Of a DNA stretch of 64,000 nt, positions 44,530-55,537 are shown piece by piece. A program made the translations under genes and the position numbers. The stretch is from Aselliscus stoliczkanus (taxonomy: Eukaryota; Chordata; Mammalia; Chiroptera; Hipposideridae): contig CM066736.1 in assembly GCA_033961575.1 (NCBI GenBank), positions 80,934,852 to 80,998,851 of the forward strand, written 5' to 3'. The first letter of the stretch is position 1. The number at the start of each line of letters is the position of its first letter. The notes beneath the pieces are model-generated. The model made no database searches. It saw only the letters and a list, made by a program, of their open reading frames with translations, and had not been told where the DNA came from.

Positions 44530-44800
44530 TTATGACAATGGCTGATTATTTTAATAGCTAACACTGTTGAGCATTGTACTGTGTGCTAGCCAATAGCCTT
44601 AGCACTTTGCATGTATTTATTAAATGTTCTCAACAACCCTATGAGAGAAGCAATTTATAATTTTTAATTTATAAATGATGAATTCTTATGTCAGAGAAGT
44701 TATATAACTTGTCCCAGGGCTCTAGGCATTTAAAGGGCAGATCTGGGATACAAATTCAAGCAGCCTGGTTCCAGAGCCTGTGTGCTTAATATAAAACAGA
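44530..44800 (-). repeat. MIR SINE, near full length
   Basis: Antisense MIR end to end: 'aatagctaacactgttgagc', 'gtgtgctagccaatagcc', 'aaatgttctcaacaaccc', 'atgatgaattcttatgtcag', 'cagatctgggatacaaattc', 'ctggttccagagcctgtg'. Confidence 0.7.
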
Positions 44801-44984
44801 CATGATTTGTGTCTTGGCTCTCACACCCTTAATGTTTTAACATTATAAATAAATGAGAGTAGTTTGCAGAGTGTTTACCAGACCCCCTGATACATAGTAA
44901 ATAGTCAATACATATTAGGAATTATGCTAATTATAACATTTTCTAAATATTTTAAAAAGAAGAGATGAAATTAACATTTGAGTA

Positions 44985-45165
44985 AGCTACCATGTTTCAT
45001 GCTTTTAGTTTACAAGTATTATGTCATTAATTCTCAAAAAAAAAACCTGAATTGCATATATAACCAGGCTCATTTTAATAGATATGGAATTGGGAACTCA
45101 AAGTATTTAAGTGATTAGCCTCAAGTTATGCAACTAAGAAGTGACAGAACTGGAATTGGAACCAA
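44985..45165 (-). repeat. MIR SINE relic
   Basis: 'gtattatgtcattaattctc', 'gctcattttaatagatatgg', 'gtgattagcctcaagttatg' and 'agaactggaattggaacc' are antisense MIR. Confidence 0.6.
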
Positions 45166-45679
45166 GGTTATTTTGGGATTTCCCCTCAGAAATGGCCCTC
45201 CTGCTGCCAGGTGGGTCATGTGTGAGTCCCCTCATTTAGACTGGCATAGTTGAGAGGACTTTCTGATGCATAATTAAAATATGTCATCATGTTTACAACA
45301 TACAACAAAAAACATTCACAGAATATTTAATTAATACACAGTAGAGAAGCAATTGAAATGATAACATCAAATTAACTGGTTGAACTTCTAAATGTTGATC
45401 TACCGTTACTAAAGGAGCTATAATTTTGAACCTAGGGAATTTAAAAATAAAATGTTAAAAGAAAAATGATGTTGTTGAGAACCCCCCAGCACAGACATCT
45501 CAATCACACAGAATGCAAACAAAAATGTGTCAGTGAAAATACATGGCTCAACGGAAAAGTCCAGATGTGAGTGTGGGCGCTCAGATTCAGCAGCTCCCAT
45601 TGTCTGACCAGACATCTGTTTGTGCTGGCACTGGGGTTGGTGTTGGCGATGTTTCCACAGCTGTACAGTGGTGAGACTG
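45166..45679. other. Unassigned DNA
   Basis: No repeat or gene recognised. The minus-strand 82-102-codon frames start inside the (CA)n tract and lack domains. Confidence 0.38.

Positions 45680-45730
<51 letters not shown>
45680..45730. repeat. (CA)n microsatellite
   Basis: About 25 uninterrupted AC units. Confidence 0.96.
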
Positions 45731-45732
<2 letters not shown>

Positions 45733-45804
45733 CAGTATATGTAGGAATACAAATATATTCCAGTAAAAATGCCTAAGAGCTTAATAAATAGGTGATTCCT
45801 TTTT

Positions 45805-45941
45805 TTGGTTTTTAATTAAATTTTAGGGTGAAAATGGTTAGTAAAATTACACGGGTTTCAAGTGTACAATTCTGTAATATATCATCTGTATATCACATTG
45901 TGTGTTCGCCACCCAGAGTCAGTTCCCCTTGTCAAATATAT
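45805..45941 (-). mobile_element. L1 3'-end fragment, 5'-truncated
   Basis: Antisense L1 3' end ('caagtgtacaattctg', 'tatatcacattgtgtg', 'gccacccagagtcag') with a T-rich tail on the left, flanked by the 14-bp repeat 'ggtgattccttttt' (45,791-45,804 and 45,942-45,955). Only 137 bp was inserted. Confidence 0.88.
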
Positions 45942-45984
45942 GGTGATTCCTTTTTATGTATCTGATATGAACACTGACCTGTAT

Positions 45985-46200
45985 AGGAGCATCAAATAAT
46001 AGCTCTCACTTTTTAATACTTAACAACCAGGCATCCTTCTATGTGCTTTATTATATGATCTCTTTTAATCCTTACAACAATCCTATTTTCTCCATTTTGC
46101 AACTAAAAAAGCTAACTCTCTGATGGATTATTACCTTTCTTGAGCTTACATAGCTAATGTGTTAGATAAGAGATCTCATTTCATGCCCATGTTTCTTCTA
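45985..46200 (-). repeat. MIR SINE
   Basis: 'aacaaccaggcatccttc', 'cttttaatccttacaacaat', 'ttctccattttgcaactaa', 'ttgagcttacatagctaatg' in antisense MIR order. Confidence 0.65.
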
Positions 46201-46247
46201 CAGTTTTCCATAGCCCCCCAAAAATAAGAGATTGAAAATAGGTTCTA

Positions 46248-46345
46248 TGGGGGTGGTTGGTTAGCTCAGTTGGGTGCCAGTTCTATCCTTGTATGTGCAA
46301 CTGTGAGCTGCACCCTCCTTAAAAAATAAAATAAAATAAAATAAG
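46248..46345 (+). mobile_element. tRNA-derived SINE fragment
   Basis: tRNA-like head ('ggttggttagctcagttggg' as box A, 'gccagttctatcc' as box B), then 'caactgtgagctgcaccctcc' and an (AAAAT)n tail. Same type as the units of the dimeric SINE at 14,897. An imperfect 'ctatg' flank is the only hint of a target duplication. Confidence 0.72.
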
Positions 46346-47869
46346 CTCTATGATTTAGGGGGGGGAAAAAGTAACTCTCTCTTTTTCTCTGAATACTATT
46401 ACATGAAAATCAAGAGTAACAACAAAGATTTATGCTGTTTACATGTTATAACACATTCTCCTGAGACTCCCAGACACAGCTCATGACATACATAAGCCGG
46501 GTTGCAATATATGTGCATTTATTCTATCTCCTGATGAGACTCCTGCCCCTTCTCTACTGATATGGTTCCTCTAACTACAAGTAAGTGAAATGACATGATT
46601 GTAAAAATTATCCTAAATACCTTTGGATTTACTTACTGGCCTATTTTTATTCACTTACAAGCACCGGTCCTCAGTAAAACATGTCTTGCTGACAGCCTCA
46701 GAATAGTGCAACAGCAGGGTGTGATGCTTCTTTGAAAACCAAACCTGGTTTCTTACTAGAATGGGCAAGTTTGTTGTTGAGGTTCACTTGCTTTGTATTT
46801 ATTTGGTTGGTTGCTTGGTTGTTTTTGATTTGGTTTATTATTTGTGTGGACTGGATAGTTTTCTTTTGATTTTAATGTGTATTCTTAGTCCTATTCATGA
46901 AAGATTGTGATCAGTAAGTAAGGACAGCCCCCCCCCCACCAATTTGTATTTGTAAAAATGTCATTTGGTCGTTTCAATGCACACAGCCAGGTTTGGGTAC
47001 CAAATCCAGCCACTGGTTAATACTCTTTATACAAAATAGCATAAATGTCTGTTTTCAACCATTCCATCCTATCTATATAACTGGCTTCGTTCATTACACA
47101 ACAAGCAATAAAAACAAGAAGTCTCTGGTATTCAGAAACTTTGTTTCATACTTGTTCCTATAAAAGACGGGAGCACTTACACACAAAAATAGCTCCATCA
47201 TTTTTAAAGTGTCAGGCCTTTGCTCTCTCAGGATTCTTTACCACAGAAGGACATTTATATTTCTTCTAAGCTCCCCTAATAATAATACTAAAAATAAAAT
47301 AAAATGAAAAAGATTTTATGTTTCTAGTCCATTGCCAACTTTAATTCATAACAGTCAGTATTAATTCATGCCCAAGGTCCCTGGGAAAAACAACAGATGC
47401 TTAGACTTTTTTTTTTTCCTTCTACATTTGATTTTCTCATGTTCTATCAAGGTTTGTTAAATCTATTTAGTCCAGATTCCCGCCTCAGGCAACTTTGAAT
47501 GTGTTAGTTTAATACTTTATCATCTCTTCTTTACATTCTTTATGGAGAATAGATAGTTTCATATTAAGAAACCCCAACAAAGTGTTCCTGACAAGGAAAA
47601 ATTTGATCTGGGAACCTCCATCAAGCACACAAAATTGTTTTTTTCTCACTTTGTACTGAAATCACAAAAACTTTGTAAAACCTATCTGCAGGGTCTCCCA
47701 TTTAGGAATACTGGTGTGAAAGGAATGTTTACAGTATTTCCCCTCCTATATCTCAGCCTGTGAGATAGAAGAGTATATAAATCAGGAGATTGTCGTGAAT
47801 CCAGCATAAAAAGTCCAGGAAGATGATACCAGAACCAGAATTGAGAAATGACTAAAGAATACATCATTG
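46346..47869. other. Unassigned DNA
   Basis: Mixed AT-rich sequence with a C10 run near 46,929 and a T run near 47,408. No gene or named repeat. Confidence 0.38.
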
Positions 47870-48000
47870 AGCTATCTCATCTCAGAGAAGTAACTTTCAA
47901 GTCCCGAGCCTCAATTCTTTCCTCTGTAAAATGGACATAATACTATATTATTGAGAGGTTTATTGAGTTTTACTGAGGTAAAGAATATTGTCAAAATATA
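47870..48000 (+). repeat. MIR SINE relic
   Basis: 'agaagtaactttcaagtccc', 'gagcctcaattctttcctc', 'tgtaaaatggacataatac' are the sense MIR core. Confidence 0.58.
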
Positions 48001-48322
48001 ATTTTCAATAGTATAAAAAGACTCATACAAATATAGAATGAAAATGTGTTAATAATTTATTAAATCATTAATAAGGAAGCTAGAAATATGACAAAACTAT
48101 TACCAAAAGCATTTGAAGAACTGTGTTTTTACATGAGTTTTGTTTAAATAAAGAATTTTAGGCTAAGATATTAGGTTAGCTATAAAAATAGTTATCGTTA
48201 CTCAGAAACGCAAAATTATAACCTCTGGGTTACCTTTTCTAATTGACATAAGTGGGCAAGTTCACATGTGGCTCCAGTGTCTGAGCTCAAATAGTAAAGT
48301 CAGATGCAGATATATTATCCTA
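48001..48322. other. Unassigned DNA
   Basis: Nothing recognised. Confidence 0.35.
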
Positions 48323-48836
48323 CAGTTGTGTTTCTCAAAGAGTGGTCCCAGGACCTCTGGGAATTCCCACGGCCCTTTCAGAAGTTCTACAAAATCAAAA
48401 CTATTTTAATAATGATACTGAGTTTTCATTTGCCTTTTTCATTCTCATTCACTCACGAATAGAAATTTCCAGAGGGTACGTGATGTATTATATTGTAACA
48501 GATTAAATGTGCAATAGAAACAGAAATGAGACTCCAGCTGTCTTAAGCCAGACATTAATGAGATTTGTAAAAATGTAAACCAATGATACTGTTTTCGTGA
48601 ATTTTTCTTTTGTTTTGGAAACTATATTGTTTTTATAAAAAAATGTAATTTATATTAATACGCCATGGGTTTATTATAGTTATGTTAAAATTAACAAGGA
48701 ATCATTTTTAAAATCATCAGTTTAGATTTCTAGTTATGGTTAAAATCAACATATGCAACACAACTAATGAAACCTCTTTTGAAGTGACAATTTTAAGAAT
48801 GTGAAAAGGTCCTGAGACCAAAGAGCTTGAAAACTG
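48323..48836 (+). mobile_element. Non-autonomous hAT-Charlie (MER1-type) relic
   Basis: Left 'cagttgtgtttctcaaag' then 'agtggtcccaggacctctgg', 'gccctttcagaagttctac', 'aaaatcaaaactattttaat'. The right end 'aaaggtcctgagaccaaagag' with 'cttgaaaactg' is inverted relative to the left. Flanks 'ttatccta' and 'ctctccta' may be a decayed 8-bp duplication. The interior lacks a transposase frame. Confidence 0.65.
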
Positions 48837-49011
48837 CTCTCCTAGAGAATCAAGTAAAATTTGTTAGAAGTGTTAAATCATGCATAGTATAACATTCAAA
48901 GGGCACATTTTACTCTATTTTGCCTGAATTCCACATTTTAGACAACATTTATTAATAGTGTTAAGGGCATAACAAAGTACTCACTACAAGAGTAGATGAT
49001 CAATATTATTT

Positions 49012-49122
49012 CCCCTCTTCCTCCTCCTCCTCCCCCTCCTCCTACTCCTCCCCCTTCTCTCCTTCCTCCTTTTCCTTCTCTTCCTCCTCCTCCTCTTTTC
49101 TTTCTCTTTCTTCCTCCTCTTC
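49012..49122. repeat. (TCC)n-type pyrimidine tract
   Basis: About 110 bp of TCC/CTT units. The proline-rich frame is an artefact. Confidence 0.92.
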
Positions 49123-50463
49123 TTAGTGGAGGAGTCTGTTTACAAATTGACCATAATTTTGAGTCTAAGGTAAGAGAACATATGGGAAAATCCTTCTTTG
49201 TTTAGAGCAATCCAGGTCTCTCCCACTTACCTTCTACTGATGGCTAAATGTCAAGCCCCTGAGAAGAGAACCCCTATAATCTGTGCATCACTGAAAATTC
49301 CATGCTAGCTTGAGGACCAACCAATTCTGGGGACTCTTCTACTTCTCCATGCAACAAACATTTTTTAGATGCCAATCACCCATTAATCATTTTGATAGAC
49401 AATATGGATAGGAAAAAGCATAAGGCCTAGATCTGGATTAAGTAGTTCACCAGCTAATGAAAATAGCCATTCCAAGAAAATATTTGGGATACCAGTTTGT
49501 CACTCCTGGGGTGACTCCTTCAGTGAACTCCCATTGCCTGAGGTTCTGTATAATCCGCCCTTATTTACTTCCTGGGATCTCAGCCTCAGTGTCACTCCAT
49601 CTCAGACTAGGTTACATCTTCCATTTATCCACTCTTACAGCACCCTGTACTTTGTGACTTATTGGGCAATTATATTTTGTTAAGTATTCATGTAAAATTT
49701 TGCTTAATAATTCTGATTGTCTGTTGTGATTTTTGATGAGGGCATAAAATCTGTTTGGTTTAGTACGGTAGCCTTCCGTGCGATGTATTTGTTGAATAAA
49801 TAAGACACTTTAATTGCACAGAGGAGATAGAAGTCAACCCTCAATGAGTGGGTGAGAGAACAGGTGAGGAGTACAAAAAGAAACCCAAGAGAAACAAAAC
49901 AAGGATGCATAATGAAAGGATCTTAAGTAGTTTATTGTTCCTGGAGCTTAGGGTATTCAAATATAGGGAAGAGGATAGGAATATAAAGTTCCATTTCATC
50001 AATGCGTAGTCATTCATTCATTCATTAAGGCATTTGCTTTTTCAGTCATTAACCACTTACCTAGTAGCCATTGCATGTGAAGGAATTTTAAGTAATAAAA
50101 TGACTTAATTCTTCTAATAAGTCAAACTAAAACCTCTTGTAAATGAGAGTTGATATTTCAGTTAAAAATATAAAATATGTAATTTTGAAATAAGATAGCC
50201 ATTACAATGTAAAAATATAAAGCAGGGCTTGGAAATCTCACCATAGAATGTATATAAATTTGCAAAACAATGTGTCTGGAAAGTTGGTAGCACTCCTCTT
50301 TAACAAAGATGATGCTTTATTAGATTTCTTCTTCCTGATGCCTGACACAATAGCTGGCAGAAAGTCAATGCCCATGAAATGCTTCCATTTTCAAAATTAA
50401 GTAGTGAACAAGTAAAATTCTGAAAAGGGATGGGGATTAGAGCAAAAAAAAATGTCTTGCAGT
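49123..50463. other. Unassigned DNA
   Basis: No gene. A (CATT)n-like run at 50,010-50,028 may mark an antisense L2 3' end ('cattcattcattcattaagg'). The rest is unrecognised. Confidence 0.35.
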
Positions 50464-50512
50464 CGTCATCATCATCCTAGTCACTGTCATCATCATCTTC
50501 ATCTTCATTATC
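50464..50512. repeat. (TCA)n microsatellite, interrupted
   Basis: Repeated TCATCA/TCTTCA units. Confidence 0.8.
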
Positions 50513-50544
50513 ACAAGTATCACATTGGCTATATTTGTTCAATT

Positions 50545-50681
50545 TCATATGTTTACTAGGTACCAAACATTGCATTATGCAATTTGCATAAATAATTTCA
50601 AATTATCTTTGCAACCCTTCAAGGTAGGAATACTTTCCCATTTTCAGGTGAGGAAAGTCATATTCAAGAAGTTACTTTTCA
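50545..50681 (-). repeat. MIR SINE, split by composite SINE
   Basis: 'ctaggtaccaaacattgc', 'atctttgcaacccttcaag', 'ttcccattttcaggtgagg' are antisense MIR. Homology continues after the inserted SINE at about 51,131-51,160. Confidence 0.6.
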
Positions 50682-51114
50682 GGCCGGCCGAGTGGCTCAT
50701 TCGTTAAGAGCTGGTTTTGGGATGCCGGCGGCCCTGGTTCGAAACCCACATATGAGGGCCAGTGACACTGCCCTCTACAGCTAACAACTCCACCTGGAGC
50801 TGGGCTGTGCGAGCCCCCCGCGAGGGTGTAGGCTGCAGCCCCGGCTGCAATGGGCTGCCATAGGCTACAGTGAGTGGCTGGCAGCCAGCGTGAGCTGCCA
50901 ATAGCCGCAGTGAGCGACCATCCAGAAGCCGGCGACCAATCTACCTCATCCGAGAAGAGCGCAATGATGATACCAACATGGGCCAGTGAAGCAACGTCCT
51001 CCACAACTAGACTGAAGAACAAAAGGAGAGCAGCTTGTCTGTTCCCCTCCCCCGATTCCCCAATGCTGTTCCCCTCCCCCAATTTCCCAACAAAATCTTT
51101 AAAAAAAAAAAAAA
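50682..51114 (+). mobile_element. Composite tRNA-derived SINE, 433 bp
   Basis: Flanked by a perfect 16-bp duplication 'aagaagttacttttca' (50,666-50,681 and 51,115-51,130). The head is tRNA-like: box A 'gagtggctcattcgttaag', box B 'ggttcgaaacc', then 'gagggccagtgacactgccc', as in the SINEs at 8848 and 57,753. The body of about 190 bp is GC-rich with repeated 'ggctgca'/'gctgcca' words. The 3' module ('cctccacaactagactgaa', 'cccctcccccaatttccc') matches the dimeric SINE at 14,897, followed by an A-rich tail. Frames across it (50,672-51,082) are not genes. Confidence 0.9.
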
Positions 51115-51160
51115 AAGAAGTTACTTTTCAAGATTGACAGCAGGATTTAGAGTCTGTAAT

Positions 51161-52605
51161 AAAAAAAAACAGATTTGTCTGATAGCAATGTGTATCCTAT
51201 ATCCATTAAACCATGTTATAAATATTGAGAGTTGTATCCCAGCTATAAAAGCGAATTGATTAAAAAGGAAAGCTATAAGTTGATTAGAGAAAGGTAAACG
51301 TATATTGGAAAGAGTAAATTGCAGATGTGTTCCTCAGATATGCAAGTCTCCATCATTCTAAGGATACTTAATTTTCAGTATTGACAGAACATTATAATGT
51401 AATTAAAGATGTTAAGTTTAAGCACATATGTATCAACATGTGGCCTTTTTTGGGGGAAAAGCTTTATTTTTTGTATGTTAGATATCATACACCAGGTTCT
51501 CGCCATTTGAATGGGCTACTATAGTTATAATTTACATTTTCTCAATATGCCAATCAAATAATTAATTTTAAGGAAAAAAAAGGCAGCAACATTCTTTATT
51601 AGACATTAAAAAAGCAAATTTAAATCTTCTACCATAGATTTTTACCTAATGAACATTAGTATTTGTTTATTTTTTCTTATTATCTGTTTTTAATAAGTGA
51701 AACACTAATTTAACAGTGATCATACTCTAGCCTGTAAAGAGACATAAATATACTCCCTATTTGTCATGTTAATGTGGTGATGATTTATATTTCATCTATT
51801 AAAGTACATAAAAAGTAGAGAGCTAAAATAAATTCCTTTATTCCCCATCACTAAATCCTCCTATACATGTCATTAAAATTAAGTATGGGAGGAAATTCAC
51901 AACTATATCAGAAATTGAGTTCAATTAGGGACTCATTATGAAGAAACAGTGAAATTGATTTGCAACTGTATCTTTTGGGGCTCACATTTTCTAATGTTAA
52001 TAATAAAATCTTAAATCTGACAGGGAGAGTCATTAAAGTACTTCATAGGGAGAGTTATTCATTACTTCAAAGTGTATTATCTGGAACTAATTCCCTTTTG
52101 CTACCAAGATTTGTCATGTCCAAGAGATTAATGATGTTGAATATAAACTAGTTGGCTGACACCAGTTACCATGATCCACATTCTCAGCAGATTTATGTCA
52201 TAGTAAAAAAAGAAAAAAACAAGTATTACCTTTAGAAGATTGGTGTGGTCTATTGTGTAAACTGTTTCCTATAAACAGAAATTGGTCCAATGTAATACTA
52301 TAGTGAAAATAGCTCTGAAAATGACTGTATAAATTAGTGGTGCATATGTATGTACACTGCAGCATTCAATTCTAGTTAACTAATCAGTAGAAGGTCAAGG
52401 TGGTCCTGGGGTAAGTTCAAAGAAGGGCATGCAGGAGATTCCAGGCATCATAAGATTTTCAGCCTGCTTACAAGATACAAATTCTGTATTCAAAATCTAT
52501 GCTACCTTTAAGGATGGAACTAGGATTTAGGCATGCCCACCATCTCACACACACAAAAAAAATGTTTCTATTTTTATTGCAAAAAACTTTAAAGCTTAAA
52601 AAGAC
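51161..52605. other. Unassigned AT-rich DNA
   Basis: No repeat or gene recognised over 1.4 kb. Confidence 0.38.
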
Positions 52606-52609
52606 TCCT

Positions 52610-53065
52610 ATTTATTATCTCATAGTTCTGTAGGTCAGAAGTCCAGCATGCCATGGCTAGATTCTCTGCTCAGAGTCTAAAATTAAGGTGTCAGCTGGGC
52701 TGCAGTTTCCATCTGGGGCCTCGGAGTCCTCTTCCAAGGTCAAGTAATTCTGCTACTTGGCAGAATTCAGTCGTTTTTATGCTTTTCACATGGCTCGCTC
52801 CATCTTCAGGTCAGCAATGTGGGGTTGAGTCTTTCTCACACTTATAATCTCTCTGACTTTCCCTCCTGCCTTCCTTCTTTGTCTTTTAAGGGTTTATATG
52901 ATTTGTTGTGCTCAACCAGATAACCCAGGATAATCTGTCTGCTTTAAAGCCAGTTGCTTTGTCATGTTAATTACATATGCAAAGTCTCTTTGCCATGTAA
53001 ACAAACATAACCATGGAAGTAACTCTTGGGTGGCAAAGATCTTGAGCCAAAATTCTGTTTCCCAC
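52610..53065 (+). repeat. Ancient dispersed repeat, copy 2 (LTR-like)
   Basis: 'catagttctgtaggtcagaa', 'aattaaggtgtcagctgggc', 'tcacatggctcgctccatc', 'aaagtctctttgccatgtaa' resemble copy 1 at 32,050-32,570 and a remembered mammalian interspersed repeat, perhaps an LTR. Non-coding. Confidence 0.55.
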
Positions 53066-53229
53066 AACCAGAAACTAGAAACTACAGCTCAGGTTGGAGA
53101 CAAGTAAATTTAGGGAATATGAAACTTGAATTTTGCAATGTAAGGAGTAATATCTAGTTCATTAAGCCACAATGTGGTCTTGATTAAAAATAGACTTTTA
53201 ACATTTTCATAAAATTTTTATTTAGATTT

Positions 53230-53900
53230 TTATTAAAATATAGCTAATATAAAATGTTATATTAGTTTCAGGTGTATGCCATAGTTATTCAACATTTATA
53301 TACCTAAAGAAGTGATCACCATATTAAGTCCAGCAACCATCTGACACTGTATCACACTATCATGATTTTATTGGCTGTATTCCTTATGCTGGACATTACA
53401 TCCCTATAACAATTTGTTTTATATGTGGAAATTCAAACCTCTTATTCCCCTTCACCTTTTCTTCCTCCAGTTTTAAATTTTTCAGTTATAGTTGACATTC
53501 AATGTTATGTTTTATTAATTTCAGATGTACAGCATAGTGGTTAGACATTTATATACCTTAAGAAGTGATCCTCTTTACTAGTCTTGCACCCTCCTAGCAC
53601 TATACATACTTATTGCCATATCACTGACTATATTCACTATGCTTTACTTTACATCCCCATGACAATTTTATAACTATCAATTTGTACTTAATTCCTTCAC
53701 CTTTTTCACCTTGCCCCCTGCCAACACCCCTCTCATTTAACATGCAGATAAATCTAGTACCCATCTCACACCACACATAGTTATTACAATATTATTCACT
53801 ATAATCCTTATGCTATACCCCACATCCCCATGATTGTTTTGTAACAACCAATTTGTATGTTTTAATGCCTTCACGTTTTATACCCAACCCTAAAACCATC
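53230..53900 (-). repeat. Tandem blocks in the older HAL1-type 3' region
   Basis: Three related blocks of roughly 230 bp, e.g. 'acatttatatacctaaagaa' / 'acatttatataccttaagaa', each with a 'ctatgcttta'- or 'cttatgctatacc'-type piece and 'acatccccatgacaatttt' / 'acatccccatgattgtttt'. Confidence 0.7.
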
Positions 53901-54625
53901 CTCCCATCTGGTAACCATCAAAATGTTCTCTGAATCTATGAGTTTGTTTTAGTTTTGTTTGTTTGCTTATTTTGTTCTTTAGATTCCACATATAAGTGAA
54001 ATTACTTTGCATCTGTCCTTCTCTGTCTGATATACATACTTCACTCAGCACCACTTTTTCCAGGTCCATCCGTGCCAGCACAGATGGTGAGAACCCATTA
54101 CCTTCCATGACAAGCAATATTCTACTGTATATTTTTACCATCTCCCCTTTATCCATTCATCCATCAATGGACACCCAGGCTGCCTCCACATGTTGGCTGT
54201 TGTAAATAATGTTGCAGTGAACATATGGATGCACAAGTCCTCCTGAATTGCCATTTGGGGTTCCTCTGGATAAATACCCAAAAGTGGGATTACTGGATCC
54301 TTCTTTATTTCTTGTTATATAGCCTTTGTTTTAAAGTCTTATTTTGTCTGGTATAAGTACTGCTTTCCAAGCTTTTTTTTTTTTTTTTTCTTCCATTTTC
54401 ATGAAATATTTTTTTTCATACCATTACTTTCAGTCTGTGTGTGTCTTTTGATCTGAAGTGAGATTCTTCTAGGCAGCATATGTAAGGGTCTTGTTTTCTT
54501 ATTAATTCAGCCATCCTGTTTTGACTGGAGCATTTAATCCATTTACATTTACATTTAGTGTAATTGTTGATAGATATGTAGTTATTGCCATTTTATTATT
54601 TATTTTTTGATTTGTTTATATTTTA

Positions 54626-54666
54626 TTGTTGTTGTTGTTGTTATTATTATTATTATTATTATTATT
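54626..54666. repeat. (TTG)n(TTA)n microsatellite
   Basis: About five TTG and seven TTA units inside the older HAL1-type element, just downstream of its ORF1. Confidence 0.88.
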
Positions 54667-54689
54667 GTCTTAAAGCAGTCCCTCTAAGA

Positions 54690-55537
54690 TTCCTTATAAT
54701 ACTGGTTTGGTGGTGAGGAACTCTAGCTTTTTGTCTGGGAGGCTCTTTATCTTTCCTTCAATTCTAAGTAATAGCTTTGATGGGTAAACTAATCTTGGTT
54801 GTAGGTCCTTGTGTCTCATCACTTTGAATATTTCCTGCCAGTCCCTTCTGAGCTGCAAAGTTTCTGTTGACAAATCAGCTGACAATCTTATGGGAGCTCC
54901 CTTGTAGGTAACTAACTGCTTTTCTCTTGCTGCTGTTAAGATTCTCTCTTTGTCTTTAAACTTTAGCATTTTAATGATGTGTCTTAGTGTTGGCCTCTTT
55001 GGGTTCACTTTGTTTGAGTCTCTCTGTGCTTCTGGGCTTGTATATCCATTTTCTTCACCAGGTTAGGGAAGTTTTCTGTCATTTATTTAAATAGGTTTTT
55101 AATTACTTGCTCTCTGTCTCTTCTCCTTCTGATATCCCTATGATGTGAATGTTTTGTACACTTGATGTTGTCCCAGAAGCCCCTTACACTTACCTCATTT
55201 TTTGGATTCTTTTCCTTTTTGTTGTTCTGTTTAGTTGTTTTCTGCTACCTTATCTTCTAAATCACTGATCTGACCCTCTGCTTCATCTCATCTACTGTTG
55301 TTCCCTCATTTCAGTTATTTTATTCTTTATTTCTAGCTGGTTATTTTTTATGTGTTCTATGTTTACTTTTATGTTTCCTATCTCTTTGTTGAAGTTCACA
55401 CTGAGACCACTGAGCATCCTATTAACCGGTGTTTGGAACTTTGCACCTGGTAGATTGCTTGTCTCCATTTTGTTTAGTTCTTTCTCTGGAGCTTTGTTCT
55501 ATTCTTTTATTTGGGACATGTTTTTTTGTCTCCCTAA
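54690..55537 (-). pseudogene. L1 ORF1p-type pseudogene (older copy)
   Basis: The C-terminal 104 residues are open at 54,694-55,008: 'LRHIIKMLKFKDKERILTAA', 'VTYKGAPIRLSADLSTETLQ', 'DWQEIFKV', 'LQPRLVYP'. These align directly with the ORF1 at 34,392 ('RHIIVKMAKVKDRDRILEAA', 'VTYKGTPVRLTADLSTETLQ', 'EWQEIFKV', 'LQPRLLYP'). Upstream, the coiled-coil and N-terminal parts are recognisable to about 55,537 but cut by stops and frameshifts. It would have encoded an RNA-binding trimeric chaperone; this copy cannot. Confidence 0.85.

Noticed and set aside
50672..51137. 136-codon minus-strand and 87-codon plus-strand frames
   Set aside because: Entirely within the composite SINE, which is bounded by target duplications; not a host gene.
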